Assembly (NCBI GenBank): GCA_034509925.1
Contig: CM067533.1
Coordinates: forward strand, 4,154,035-4,218,034
Reading direction: 5' to 3'
From: Hirudinaria manillensis
Taxonomy: Eukaryota > Annelida > Clitellata > Hirudinida > Hirudinidae
DNA: 64,000 nucleotides
Notes under the pieces: generated by a model
Database searches by the model: none
What the model was told of the DNA's origin: nothing
What the model saw: only the letters and a program-made list of their open reading frames with translations
Shown: one piece after another, positions 25,301 through 40,300 of the stretch
How positions within the stretch are numbered: the first letter of the stretch is position 1
Layout of the letters: each line of letters starts with the position of its first letter
Position numbers and translations under genes: made by a program

Positions 25301-28300
25301 GTTATAAATCATTTCATTGATTCAAGTACCTAAATGCATAGCTTTCTCACTGGTGATTTTACTGCTGTCTCTGAAATTGTTCCAGGTTTTTCTTTTTGCA
25401 GGTCTTTACATATTAAGACACTTATTGCCTTTCAATTCCATAACTTGTTAAACAGTTAAATATTGGCAATGCCTTTGTCAAATGCATCTAAACAATTTTT
25501 ATGAAACCTGGAGATCATTGCATGATGCTCACTTTTTTCTCCTTGAAAAATGCTTTCATTCCTTTTAGAGTATGAGAATGTAAAATAATTTTTATAGCAA
25601 AGTAAATGATAAAACAAAACTGGAGATGATCTTATTTTCATTTTTGGAGGCCTGTTTCATTTCATAAAGATTAATTCCAAAAATAAGTTCAAAATTCTAT
25701 AGAGCATCATGCACTCCTTTCCAAATTCTGCTGCCATAAAATCTCATACTTCTCTGAATTAAGCCAGTTATGCTCCAATTAGCATCATCATTTGAAAATT
25801 TGTATATATTTCAACTGAAACATATATTGGCCTCCACTTGTTCCCATAACAAACCATAAGCTTTCCCATTCCAGATGGTGGTGTCTGTGCTCTTTCTTCA
25901 GGAATTGGTAGTACTTTAACATTTGGTCATTTCTCTTACATTTTAGCACCAAGATGGTAGTTCTTTTGATAAAAATCTCTTTCAAAAACTCTCAGGATTT
26001 CATTGATCAGCAAGAAAGAGGTCAAATTCTGAATTTCAGGAAATCAAATTATTAGGCTGACATTTTCAATGGACTCAAACTCTCTCATGCTGCTGAGAAC
26101 AATTTCATGAGAACAAAAACATGGAATCCATGACTTAATATTTTCTAATTGATGTAATTGTATATAGACAATGATATATTAGGCAGTAACTCCAGCAAAC
26201 CCTCAACAAAAACAAATTGTGCAATTATATGAAACTGCCCCAAAGACATGATGAATGAATTAGCAAACAAAAAAGATTCATTTTCTGGTAAATCATATAA
26301 TATATTTGTTTTTAAGATTCTTATAAGATCTCATGCTGATATTCAAGTTATTATATTAATCATACTTCAGCTGCAAAGTGAATTAAGAAAGATATATGAA
26401 AAAAATTGGATATGACTACTGTGGCCTGTAAATACTAGATTACATATGTACCAGTCTTGAAACTTAACCAACAAAAAGTAGCATTGCCATTTAAAATTAT
26501 GATAACTACACAAAAAGACTTTAAATGAATTAAATATCCTTTGTAATAATAATTTGCAAACCATTAATGGAGGAACAAAGGCTTTTGATGATGAAAAGGA
26601 CCACAATTCAGAAGAGTCACAATTAGAAATAATCAGTTCCAAGTTAGTCTCATTAACAATCATCCACTGTGGGGTCAGTTCAACCATCAATGTGTTTGAA
26701 TAACTTGTATATTGAGACAAATTGATAGACAATTCTATATTTGGAGATGGAAAATTCAATTCTGCATAATCATGTGAATAATTCATTGAGTTTGACTGGG
26801 TGAGAGATAATCTGAAATGCATATTGAATATTTTAAGAGAGGTTGATTAATAATTATAAGTTGTATAAAACCAATTCTAACACAGATTCATCAACAGCAT
26901 TATAAGGCCATTGATCCAAATGCATCTTTGCTTCACTATTCCAGTTGTTAATTATGTGACTTATGTCGTTTTCCCCTTTGTATTCTTCTATAACATCAAT
27001 GGCCATTTTTGAAGATATTACCAAAACCGGTTTTGATTGTGATATGTCGGGGCTAAAAAATTAATGTCACAATAAAAACCATAAAACGTAAAAAAACACA
27101 CATTAAATAAATTATTTACAGGAGTTGAAAAGTTATATGAAGTGGAAAATCATATAAACAATGCAATAAAGTCTTCTTTCCCTTTCCTTCTACACCAATT
27201 TGAAAGCTTTTCTTGGATTTGGTTAAAGAAACATTCATCAAAAGTCTGAGTGGATAATGTGACCTCACAATAAATAATGGAGAGAACAATACCTATAAAA
27301 CCAACATTCAAATTATTTACTCATGCAATAGGGTAATATTTAAACACTCACAAGGTAATCCACTTTATCAGGTCTTTTTTGAATCAATATTTCACACCAA
27401 ATGTGAATACGTCTGCTATTTATGACTGCCTGTAAGTAGATATTCAGGTTTGAATTACATACGTCACAAAAGCATTTTTGTAGGAAACTACTGAAATAAA
27501 GATTACTTCAATAAGATATTTCTTAGGAGAAGTGCCAAGAATTATTTCTTCGCTCCAAGCCTCTGGAACATCTAAAGAAGCAGAAATTTTCACTTTTTCT
27601 AGTTTCTTTTCAACTAGCAAAAAAGATGGCAAAAGCTCCTTTGGATTTATTTTTTTAACTTTTATATTTCCCTCTGACTCTATTTTCACATAAATACCAA
27701 AATCAAGATTGCTTCCAAGTGTAAGATTGCCTTGAATTTGTATCTAAGTGCAAATATAATGAGATTTAGTTATAATGGGGCATTAATCATCAATTTCCAG
27801 TTAACTCTCCTTAAAATAATGAAACACATACCTTGAAATTTTTATCAAAATGAGTATATAAAATTCTTCCATCAGATAACTCAATTTTTTTAAGTGTTGT
27901 CTTTCTATCTAAGACTAAGCTGTTCTTAATTTCTTTCTGGTACTTTTCAATTCCAAACCATAGTTCCTAATTAAAATACATCATCTAAAACAATTTGTTT
28001 AATATTAAATACTTAAACATACCTTCCTCTTATGTAAACAACTCCAAAAATATTGATATATGCACAGTGGTGGTAAACATAACATTTCTTCTGTTCCAAC
28101 CTACATGAAAATAAGCTATTTAGCAACTGATTATTTACATACAAAATGCCCTTGAGGAAGAGCTTTACAGTGGTTTAATTTCCAAGGTGTCTTTAGATAA
28201 CATCTCAACTTATGGCCTTTATTTTTGAATTTTTAATATTTAATTGTTTGTCTTTCTTTTTTTTTTTTGCAGATGGGATAATCCGAAGAAAAATAATTGA

Positions 28301-31300
28301 TATGTATATGAAACCATTTTTAAATGTACTCTTTGATAGTTTGATATATTGAGACCACAAAGTTCAATTATTCATGAAGCTGCAATCTAAGGATGATTAG
28401 TTTGCTTTCAGAGTTGTCATTATGCTACTTCTATAAAACAGAAAAGGAAGTTGAAATATAAATGCATATTAGAGAGCTCCATGTCCCAAAGTAATTTATA
28501 GCCAATAAATGAATTATTTGATTTGAAATATTGATATAACTTATAAATAAATTATAAATTCATATTGTTTTTTATATCGGATACCTAAGAAAACTTAGAA
28601 AAAAGGAAAAATCTAGAAAAGCTCTAAGAATAGCAGGCCTACCTGACCAAAATGTAGTTCTTCCTGTGTATTATTGTAAATAAGGCAACGTGATGCAATA
28701 TAACAAAAATTTGGTTCTTCATTCCAAAGATTATATATAAGATCTAAGGTGTGGACAACTTCTTGACCTATCACCACATGAAATTTGTTGATATGGCAAG
28801 CCAGCTCTATTCTGGAATTCTAAATTAATTTTTAATAATTAAATTATCTTTTGAATACTCCAATAGTTTGCTGATAAGTAAGGAGCAGTACCTTTCTGTC
28901 CATTGCACCATTCAACTCAAAAAACATTTCCTGAACAACTTTAGACCAACTCAAATTTATATATTCTATGACCTGTAATTCTATTTCTGCAATGATCTAT
29001 AAAGATACAAAGTCAATCAGAAATTCTAAGCAATAATTTAATAGAATTTAGCTTTGATTATTGTAAATATGTATTTCTATAATAATCAAAAGAATTACTT
29101 TAAATGACCATTGAGCACAATTTTAAATAGTAAAAACATCAGAATAAACTTTTTTTTAAGTTAAGAAAGTTAAGCAAGTGGACTAAATGATATTTGCAGC
29201 ATAATATAAAACATATTTTATTTTATTATGGTAATCCAGAAATATTTTGCAGCTTAATAGAAACATAGAAGAGCAATTATGCAATTAAATAATCCAGAAA
29301 TAACCCAATGTAATTTAATGCAGCTAGTTTTGTAACTAATGACCAATCAAGAAAGCTTGCAAATACAAAATCATAAATTTATATAAATATTGAGCCACAA
29401 CTTAGCCAACAGATAGAAGCCACCTTTAACATACTATCATATGATAGTACATATAAGTTACATTTCTTTCCAAACCCTATTTTGAATCAAATTCATAGTT
29501 TTCATAGATTCACTTTAACTAGAAATACTTACAGATGATCCTAAAAAATAAATAAATTAATGGTGGCAATGCAACTAACATCCAACTTCTTTGTATTCAT
29601 AAAATCATTTAAGGATGTCTGGAAATAGATTGAGCTCTCCTTACATTCCAAAATAGCAACTCTGTGATTAGGAAGTGCATCACCTAGTTGAAACAAAATA
29701 TGTTTACATTTACACACATTACAATATTAAAATATGTTTACACTTATACATTTCATAATATGTAATTTATAGAATATATATTTGATGTGAAATTTAACTA
29801 ACAACCTAATTCTTCCTTAGATTTGTTTTGCTTTAAATAATTCAGAACTGCTTCAAACTTTTCTGAGGAAAAAGTCAATGTGACCATAGGAATTAAGTGA
29901 GGAATAATTTTTGAGTTGATTCTGAGACATGAAGCTAATATCAAAGGAGATAAAACTTTGTTGTTCCTATTAAATATTTCAAAACATTAACTAAATACAT
30001 CATATATAACAAATCCATTAGTGCAGATTACCTTTGGAAATTGGGGCTGTTATTAATATTTTCTTTCAGTTTATCTTTTCCAGCTTCCTTAATTAACAAT
30101 GCTCTCCACATACATGAAGCCACTAGACACCAATCATCATTTGAAGGCAGTGCTATTTCAACAAAGACATTTCTTCCAACTTTGAATGTAGAATAACTCC
30201 TAAAGTTGACACCATCATCCAATGAATATTGCAAAATACAAGAAATCTAAAGAAATGAGAAACACGTGTAACTTACTGCATTAAATATTCTAACAGATAT
30301 CATAGCAAATTTTGAAAAATAAGTTAGTTGACTATTATTATAAAGACACTTAGAAATAACTCTAAAATAATGAATTTCAGTTATGACATCATATTGAATA
30401 AATACCCCTTCAAACTCCTTATTTGAACTATTGATAAAATCTTCATCCATTTGGAATGGAATTGGAATCACAGTTAGCTTGCTAATAATTCTGGGTTCAT
30501 GATATTTCCATGTCATTGAGGAGCAATTGAAGCCTGTTTGAAATGTTATTTCTCCATAGGCAGGCAATCCACTGTCTTATAAGATTAAATTAAAACTCAA
30601 AAAGACTTAAACAACCTAAATTGCCATAATGTTTGGAATATTCATTACCCTCTTTATGAACAAAGGATAATAATCCAGATTTCATGTCATTTTCATATTC
30701 TATGCTTAATGTATTGGATCTTTCACTTGTGGATATATCCAATGGCTCAGATGAATTATCCTGGCAGCAAAAAAACATTGGTTATAAATAATCATGGCTG
30801 CATAAATTGAGGTAAACTTCCACTGTTCCTAATGAGAGGTTTTTCAGAATGTCACTCAAACAGCCTATGGAATCTTTGGAAAATTGCAATGTGATTATTT
30901 CAGAGCAAAGATGGACTTCAACAGATGGAATGGTTAAGCAACTTGGACTCCAGGGTATTTTCAAAATTTTGTATGAATACAGAACTAGGTGAGCATTGAT
31001 TGTACTAGGACCAAAAATCCGATGCACCTGTCCTTTGGTTGAAATTGTGAAAACCATATTTGCTAACACAGCATTGCAAGACATTTTTTTCTCACCTGCA
31101 ATTGCAAGAAATTCATTTCATTTAAATAAAGTAAATGCTTTTTCAATATATAAAAAAACTTTTTTTCTTTTGTGCATGTTGTAGCTTCTGATGAGAGCTG
31201 CATGGTCTATCCCAGTTTTAATAAGGAAATTAATGGGCAACACCACTTTAATTATGAAAGCAGTCAAATCAGAAGCTGAATTAATCTATCAGAATGGTGC

Positions 31301-34300
31301 AAGATGGCCTTAAAATCTGGAAGGCTCAGGGACTCAACTTTCATAAATGAAAATTTGCAACAAATCTTGGTTCACATCTTGTTGCAGGTAAAAGAATCCT
31401 AACTGTCAAGGAAGAACATATGAGAAGCTCTGGCAGTATATGCTACAAAAGAATGGAAAATGATACATGAGAATGGAGAATGATAAACAACAGAGGTGAG
31501 TGGAATATCCCTTCCTGGAAAATTCAAGGTGGATATGGCTTGAATCATTTCACTAAGACTATATCACAAGCCAATGCTTTCCAAAAACAGTCATCCAAGA
31601 GAGAAGAGAAATCAAAAATATCAGAACCATATACAGTGAGCGTCATAAAGATAGGACAGGTACTAGAATCACAAGATTTCTCTCTCTATCTTTAAAATTA
31701 CCGGTAAACTTCGGTCAAAATGCTGATTTTAGCGATCATAAGAGAGTAATTAATTAGTATTTAATAAAAGTTACGACTAAAATTTGAATATTGATGAGAA
31801 TCCACCAAGAAACCCTTTTGATGTTGTTTCTCGGAGTTTCCGCAACGGAGCGTAGGGTCTCTTCCGTTGAGGAAAAAAATTTTTATTACAGGTTTCACAA
31901 AAGTTCATTAACATAATAAGACTCCTTATATATTACTTGATGTCCCTAACATGTTTATAGAATAAAATGTCGTTAGGTAATTTTATTATTGATGGGTTTA
32001 GGGAAGCAACTTAATGATGTTGAAAGAGGACAAATTCTTGCCTTTAAAGACTTGAATTTGTCAATTTCTGAAATTTCTAGGAGGATGAATCGCTCTAGAA
32101 ATGTTATTAGTCGTTTTTTAAGTAATCCTCAAAGTTTGGAACAATTTGTTCCCCTGGAAGACCAAAAAAATTGAATGAACATCAGAGAAGAGTCATCCTT
32201 CGTGAAGCTTCCAAGGGGCTCAGTTCAACAAAGGACCTAAAAAATAGCTTAAACCTAAATGTCAGTAGATCTAAAATATTGAGATGTCTCCGTGGAAGTG
32301 GTTTTCTAAAGTTTGTTAAGCGTCAGCACAAGCCGCTTCTGACGGAGGCCCTCAAGAAGTTCCGACTGAACTGGGAAAAGGAGATGCTGGATTTGGACAC
32401 CAACTGGAAGTCCGTTATTTTTTCAGATGAAAAAAAAATTTAACTTGGATGGTCCAGATGGATTCAAATTTCATTGGCATGATGTCAGAAAACGCAAAAA
32501 CTCATTTTTTTAAAGAAATTTCGGAGGTGGCTCAGTGATGGTCTGGGCTGCCATTTCCTCTCGAGGTTCTTCAGAACTTGTGTTCTTAGAGGGGAAGCAA
32601 AACTCTGCCAAATATGTTGAAACTCTGGACCATCATTTGTTCACATTATGTGACAAATTTGGAAATGAAAGGGTCATCTTCCAGCATGACAATGCTCCTC
32701 TACACAGGGCAAAATCAACCAAACTTTTTTACCAGGAAAGGAATTTGGAGGTTCTCAAGTGGCCATCTCGCTCCCCAGACTTGTACCCCATCAAACACGT
32801 GTGGGGATTGCTTGCCAGGAAAATATATTGTAATGGCAAACAATAATCCAGCGTTCAAGAGCTGAAAGACTCTTTGGAAAAGGCCTGGAAAGAGATGGAC
32901 GAAGACAGCCTAAAACCTTTCCTGGATTCATTGAAAAACAGAATTAAAGAAGTAATTATGAAGAAAGAAGACAAAGCTCATTATTGACTTTCATATAAAT
33001 CATAATTTAAAAGTTTAAATCCAATAAATTTGAAAATTTATGCTCCACAGTGTTCTTCGTTGATGCGTGCAATTTCGGGGATTTCCAGTGTTTTGTTAAA
33101 TTCTCACAAAATATTTATTTTTGCACAATAAATTTGATAAATCTGTAAATGTAACGTATTTTACTATATTATATAAAAAAATGGTTTACATAACTTCACT
33201 ACTTGGAATGATATCATCAAAATATGCACCTGTCCTATCTTTATGACGCGCACTGTAGCTTGCAAGAACAACAATGGACTGAGCTTATGCCTTGCATGGT
33301 GCTACAGAATACCTTTAATAACTTAGGATTTAATTACATCCAAATCTAGTGACCATAGCAGATATTAGCATCCCAGATGCTTTCAGAATTATAACACAAA
33401 TATCATTCAGAGAGACTCTGGAGATTTTGGCATGTCCCCATGGATGTTTATGGATGAAACTTTCAAAATGGCTCCAGATTGATACTGCTAAGCAACAAAT
33501 CTTTATTTTTGTTTTAATAATATTATATTCTGATTATTTGGATCTTAAAAGAATAGTAAACATTAATTTTAACTCATAAACTTTGCTTTTGGAACCAGGA
33601 CATTGAAATTTTAAAATTTTATATATTTTTCTTTGAGATTTTAATATAGTAGCATAGGGACAAGAAAGCATATTATCACCAGAGGGACTGGCCAAAATGC
33701 CTTGAAGTTCTCTTTAGGACAGAGCAATGTAAAATCGGAACCACACAAGGTGCTATTGCTACTTCTTCATGTCGACTTATTATCATGAAACACTTTGTCC
33801 TGGTTCTAAATGAAGAGTCTTCCCAAAGCTACTTGAGACTAAGATCAAAGTTGGCACTTTTGTCATCAGATAAAAAAAGGTGATGGAGTCTGCAGAATTT
33901 TCTAATCATTTGTCCCCTTAGTCTATGTCCTCTACAAGATAAGAAAGAAGCCATATGACTTCAGGCATTACAAAAGATTCATTAACTAAGACTATGAATG
34001 GACCTGTTGAATGAAACGGCTAATTTTAAAACAGACAGTCAAAATGTCATTTTCACAGCTGTTCAACTACCGTTTTGGATGCCTTTCCCATTTTGGCTAA
34101 TGTTTATGGGGAATGGTTCAGGAACTTCATCTGTTAGACCACTACCATGATCTTCATGTAAAAATGAGTTTGTCATTAAATTTTGTTGAGGTCATAAATA
34201 TAGTTTATTTTTCAAGGACATCTGGTGGAAATTTGTCAGGGAAATTGATCCATTGATTGATTACTGGGAAGACAAATAGTGAAAGAATATAGGGAATGCA

Positions 34301-37300
34301 GAGAGAATGACTTGCGTTTGTCATCATCCACCAATCTCAAATGCATTGGTCAGTTTTGAAAGAAGCGGGATAAAGTGGAAATAGACATCATACATTTTCA
34401 GGTAGGCAGCAGACAAGCAGAAGCATTGACACGATCTTCCTACTCTTGCTACAACCTATGGCAATACATACATTTTCCAATATTTGATGGGGCTTTATTG
34501 ATATGGCTATATTATTGTGGTGCTGCCTTGCATTGATTTTGGTCTTTAAAGCTTTCTACATTTCTGGGTGACTTTCATGATCAGATATTTGTGTAATCAG
34601 TTGAACACCTAAAAAAGTCATAGGAAAATCCAATAGGAGTATAAGTTTTAATAGTTTTCCATGGATTTCCAGAATTAGGATATAGGGTAGGATTAGAATA
34701 TGGTCAGGGTGGAATTAGGTACCAAAGATTATAACTATTGAGTTTATCTTTGCCTGTCACTTAAAAAAAATTTGATAAGTTGCATTGTTATATAATAACT
34801 TATACAACTGCATAATGGCAAAATATCCTGCAGAGATTTTTATTTATTAAAATTTTTGCCTATTTCCAGCTTTTCATGGTGTTACTTCTTGGAAAAAATT
34901 ATCTTGGATATTCAATTATTTTGCTATATCTAAAATTTTCTATGAAAAACAACTAACTTTGCAGAATGGCATCAAAGTTCAGATTTTTTGTGGAAAACAT
35001 CAATGCTGTTTTGTTTTCACCTAATTCTATCATCCATTGAAAAACAAGCTGATCCGTAGTACAAGAAGCATTTTCCAACCATTTTAAGTTATTGTAAATG
35101 TTCAAAACATCTGATGATCAATATTTCAAAATTTTTTAACAAATAAGACAAAAAACATTTACCCATTGTCTTTCAACACCTTACCAGTATGCTCACAGGG
35201 TGGAACATATCCTTGCTTATGTTCAGAAACTTCCAAACAATTCCATAATGCAGAAACAAAATTAAAAAGCATTTCATGTTGATTTTTAGCATAAGAAATT
35301 TTCACAGGTCTTTCAATTTTCAAAACAATTTTTTCTGCAATACATTATTCCAACTTAATCAAATTTATTCAAGTTCAAAGATGTATAGTGTTCTTCACAA
35401 TAATTTTGAATTATTCAAGGTCAAAGATGTATGGAAATACCTCACAATAATTTTGAATTACCATATTTTCACAAATTTACCATGCAGATGACAGAATGGC
35501 AGACCAATAAGTGAGGCTAGGTTGAATGTTACAGGGATTATATTAGTTTTAATTTCTACAGTGCAAAAGAAAATGCGATAACATATTATTTTTTCATTAT
35601 CATAAACTGCAACTTTGTTGCCAAAAGTTGGACTCAAAATCAGAGGCTCAGATTATACACAAATTTCATGCAGAACATACACCTATATCTAGCTAGGCCA
35701 ACTCTGCAAATGACAACAAATGGAAGATAAATGCATATTAGACCAAAAAGCTAAAAGGAATCCAAATGTATAAATCAGGTCAGGCCAATTTTGTTGTCGA
35801 ATGTTGAAGGAAAAAAATATTTTTTGTGCTTGCCTGCAAAGTTCACTGTGGTCATGACAACAAACAAATTATTGACACACCAGTTCAAAAGGGAGGAGTC
35901 CTAGATATCCCAGGATGTATAGAGCAAACTGCATTGATATGGGAGGCAATCCAAAATGCAAAAAGGAATCAACTAGGCTCACATGTTGTGTGGCTCATTG
36001 CGGCCAACACTTATGGATTAAGACTATCAACTCCTCTGGAAGATTCTAGATATCCACTATGTTCCTAGAACAGTAATTGAATTGCTTCAAGAATACTTCA
36101 ACAGGTTTTTCCACAAAAGATTGCACCTCAAACCAGACACCTCAGCATGGCCATGGGATGTGCTATTTTCCGGTCAGTTTTTCTTGCCATTCAAATCATG
36201 ACAAATGCCAAGAAAGCCAAATAGTCAAAGTCGTCTACTGGAGAGGAGAGCAGAGGCTCCAGGAAGAAGGCAATCTAATCAACGAGTCATTGGAGGGATA
36301 CTCCAATGGTCGTGGGGACCAAGTGCATGGTGCATGGTCTGTTAGGAGTTACTGCGCAGGTGCGCAGTCAAAAAGGGAGGAAGAGAGAAGCGGAGGGGAG
36401 CTGATGATTCAGCAGGATCCGCTTGTGTACCAGGCACATGGTACATGGTCTATTAGGAGTGACTGTACAGATGCACATTCATCAGCGAGATGTTAAGTGC
36501 AGTGATTTTAAGACAACTATATTTTGTAATTTAAGCAAAAAACCGGAAAAGATATCCAAGATGTGGATGGAGGCATTATCTTGTTGAAAAATAATCTTAT
36601 GCCTATGAAATTTATTATATATGGGTAAGATGTATTTATTCCTGACATGTAGTTGGTTCCTATCTGGATCCTTTTAAAATTATATGACAACATTCCTGGA
36701 ACTTTTAACCCTTTTTTTAAATTAAAAAAAAAGTGTCAAATTTAGCTCACTTAATGCCTTTATATGTCCTTTCTACAATTCACTAAGATATCTTCCAATT
36801 TCCATTTGTAAAATGCTTAACTTTTTCAACAAGCATTTTCTTAAACAGATAATCATTTAATATCACCTTCATGTATAGAACCTTATTATAGTATCCATGC
36901 ATTATGGTCACTGTAATAAAATTATTTCCTGCACAGAAAGAGACATCATCCTTAAACTTTGAAATGACTCTGAATAGCATGAAAGGGATTTTTCCTTAAC
37001 TTTTTTCACTCATATTCAAATTTTACTTCAAAACCTATTGAAATTATATTAGGAATAAAGGCATGAAATAATTAAAACCTTGAGCAAATACATGTTATGG
37101 TTTTTCAGAAAACTAGATAAAATGTAAAATACCAGCCAATGTCCTAACCTCACGACAGTTATTTTATGATCAAACACACTAAAAGTTAATTAATCATTCC
37201 TTATTTGTCCTTTGAGTTAATCATTTTGAAGATGTAATAATAACTTCTCCTAATAGTCAATGCTCAATAATCTTTCATTGCAAAATCCCCTAAAACTTTT

Positions 37301-40300
37301 ATATTTGGAGGAAAGCTCAATTGCTTCAATAATAACTCAATATGCAAACAACACTGGCATGATATCTAAATAAAAGTAATGTATAAAAACTACTACATAC
37401 AACAATAATGTTCTTACAACCTTTGTCACAGAGAAAATTGTAAATTGTGCAGGTACATAAAGAAGATAGAACTCCTGTGGCATCATCAGGTTTTCCCTGT
37501 TTTGTTTCTAACATAAAATCTACAAAATCACAATAACTTGGACAAAAATTCATGAATCTGTTGACATTTCTAAATGTTGTACTGCCAGACTTGATGCAAG
37601 CATCATAACATGACACCTCAAGTTTTGACATTTTCATGTCATCATATTTGATTATGAAATGTGGTTGAGATATAAGGCAACATAAGATTGGTTTTATGCT
37701 AAATTCTGAATAATTTTTGTATTTCTTCTGTGAATCACTGAGTTGATTTTCTTGAATAAAGACCACATTCAACCGAATTCCAGTCACAAGCAGATCAAAC
37801 GGAACTGTATAAGAAGCTGTTGTCATTTTTGGTAATTTATGAGAATTAATTCCTTTCAGCTGCGTCTTGAAACTTTTATATTTGGAGGAAAGGTCAATTG
37901 CTCCATTAACTAAGCCAACAAGTAGACTTATCTGAGATAATGTTAGAGTGATCTCCAATTCTGAAGTCAAGTTAATTTCCATTGAGTGACCACATACCAA
38001 ATTCTGAAAAAAATATATAATATAAAATAACAGGGGAAGTCAGGGCATTATCCCAATTCATTTACGCAGTCCAACAAATACATTGCATACATTTAAGAGG
38101 TTTTAAAGGCATTCCTATTTGCTAATTATATATGATGACATCAATATTGTTTTGTGTTGATTACAATCCTAAATAAAATTCATTAAATTCTATAAATTAA
38201 TTAAATCAAGATTTTTTACCATTTTTATTAAAGAATTAATAAAATCTTTAGTCTGTGAATTAATTAAAATTTCTTATTTATCAACTTAATAATAACATTA
38301 GCCTAGTTTTAATGCTATAATGGCAGCAGCACAAATGCAAGCACTCCGACCATTTGTAGCTAACATAAATTTAAACTTATAGTAATCCTTATGCATGTTA
38401 AAAGTTAATTGTTTAAAAATATTTTCAATATTTTGTATGACATTTATGCACCTAAAAGAATATAATTCAATGAAAAAATTTGGGATTATATTATGGATTA
38501 ATAAAATTAGAATATCCGCAAACCTTCTCTGAATTCATACTCTTATGGGAAACAATGGCAGGTGCAAAAATAAATTGGATATTGAGAGCTGAAGTAAGCA
38601 ATCCAACAAAAAAGATATTACTGGATCTATAATGGAATAAAAAAAGCAAAATTTCACAACATTAGAATTTGAGGAAAAATAATAATAATAATACGTCATT
38701 TATATAGCGCCCTTCGCATGAGCTACAGGGGCGCCGAAATTATAAAATAAAATAAATAAAACAATAATAAGTAAATTAAAATTCTATACCTCAGATTAGA
38801 ATTCCATTCAAGGGCTGGATTTTGTATGTCAGTTGAAAACAATAAATCTGATTTAAATTTTGATTCTTTAAGAATGCTTTTCCAACTTGTTGAGGCAAGT
38901 GTTAATCCTTGAATGTGAGCCTGGTACTGGCGATTTTCTAATAAACATCCAGGTGAAGATCCAAATTCCTCAAGTTGAATTGCTTTTGCATAGATATCCT
39001 TATCAATTACCAATCTTGGAAGAGGATTGTCAGCAAAAGGAACAATGTCAAAATAATCCACATACACAACAACAGTGTCTTCAATGTGTTCTTCATTTGT
39101 TAAACCACATACTGAAAAATTAGATTGACTATGTAAAAATGCATAAAAACCCTTTATATTGAGATGAATTAGTGGAAGCTCAGAAGTAATGAAAGTAGCT
39201 TCAACATTCTTTGTGCGAGGACTGAAACACCAATTTATAATTATTAAATAAAATATTAATAAAGTTATATAAATTAATGATGCAAACCTTGAAGTACCTC
39301 CAAATAAATTTATAAAATCACTCAACATCTCCAAGGAATTTGTTAAGGCTAACAATGATTCCAAATCAAAAAATATGACAAGTGGTTGCAGTGCTAGGCA
39401 AACTTCATCTAAGTTTTGCTTATCTCCATTTGTTACATTTTGTGATGACAATTTAAATATTGTGTTTTCATAATCTTTTACAAAATGATTAAATAAAGAA
39501 TTTTCATTTATTCTTGTGAAGCTAAAATTCATGAATTCTGTTTCCTTTGATGCTGAGGTTGTATGGCAAGCATTTCCAATATGAGTAAAATTATCTTTAG
39601 AGGTTACTTTGGAAGCCAAAGAAAACATGAGATGTTGGGGTAAATGGACTTCAGTAACCATAAGAATCAGCTCCTGGTTACTTAAATAAAAAAAATATTA
39701 GATTGGTAGAAAATGTTAATGGAACAAATGTGAAGAGCAGTTTCAAAATTACTTACTCAAACTTTCTTTTGACACAGATGGAATTGATTTTCGATTTGAA
39801 AGTTACATAAGTCCCATGAATGTCCAATGAATTTGCAATGTCAGTAATTTCACATTCAAGTACTGTAAAAAAAAATTATATATAAGAGATTGTTTCCCAT
39901 TAACATTTCATTAACTTTATTTTTGTATTGATCCATTACAAAAGCTATAATAAAAAATTTATAAATTTGTTTTAAAAACATACTTTTACATCAAAATTAA
40001 CTAAAATAAAATAATTTCGTTTAAACACTGCCCAAAATATAAAAATTTGTTAGAAATGAAAATAAAGGTGTGGGTGCCACACACACCTGCACTACTTTCA
40101 ATAAGTACTTTTAATACTGAAACTACTACCTGTAAATCTAAAACAAAAGTTATGTTTTACAAATATGAAATATAGGGCTTTACAATATTTTGAAATATAA
40201 TATCTCTGATCTAGACCCTTCTCGAGCAATGAAATCCCATATTAACAGGTCGCCTTGTGTTCTCAAGGAAGCAAAAACCATTCTCTAGAACTCTTTTGAT

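Larger units (their letters stand above)
31096..37420 (-). other. VPS13B intron 22 (6.3 kb), the largest intron
   Basis: Contains a Tc1 element (31634-33255) and a LINE RT scrap (35826-36500). The stretches 33.3-35.8 and 36.5-37.4 kb are AT-rich, and I see no exon in them. The flanking exons are in phase 1 on both sides. Confidence 0.8.

Noticed and set aside
25456..25985. Open minus-strand frames in intron 37 as extra VPS13B exons
   Set aside because: No GT/AG pair keeps phase 0 on both sides, and the peptides do not resemble the family.
29432..29449. Perfect 18-bp palindrome TACTATCATATGATAGTA
   Set aside because: A single short AT-rich palindrome in an intron is expected by chance in 64 kb of this composition.
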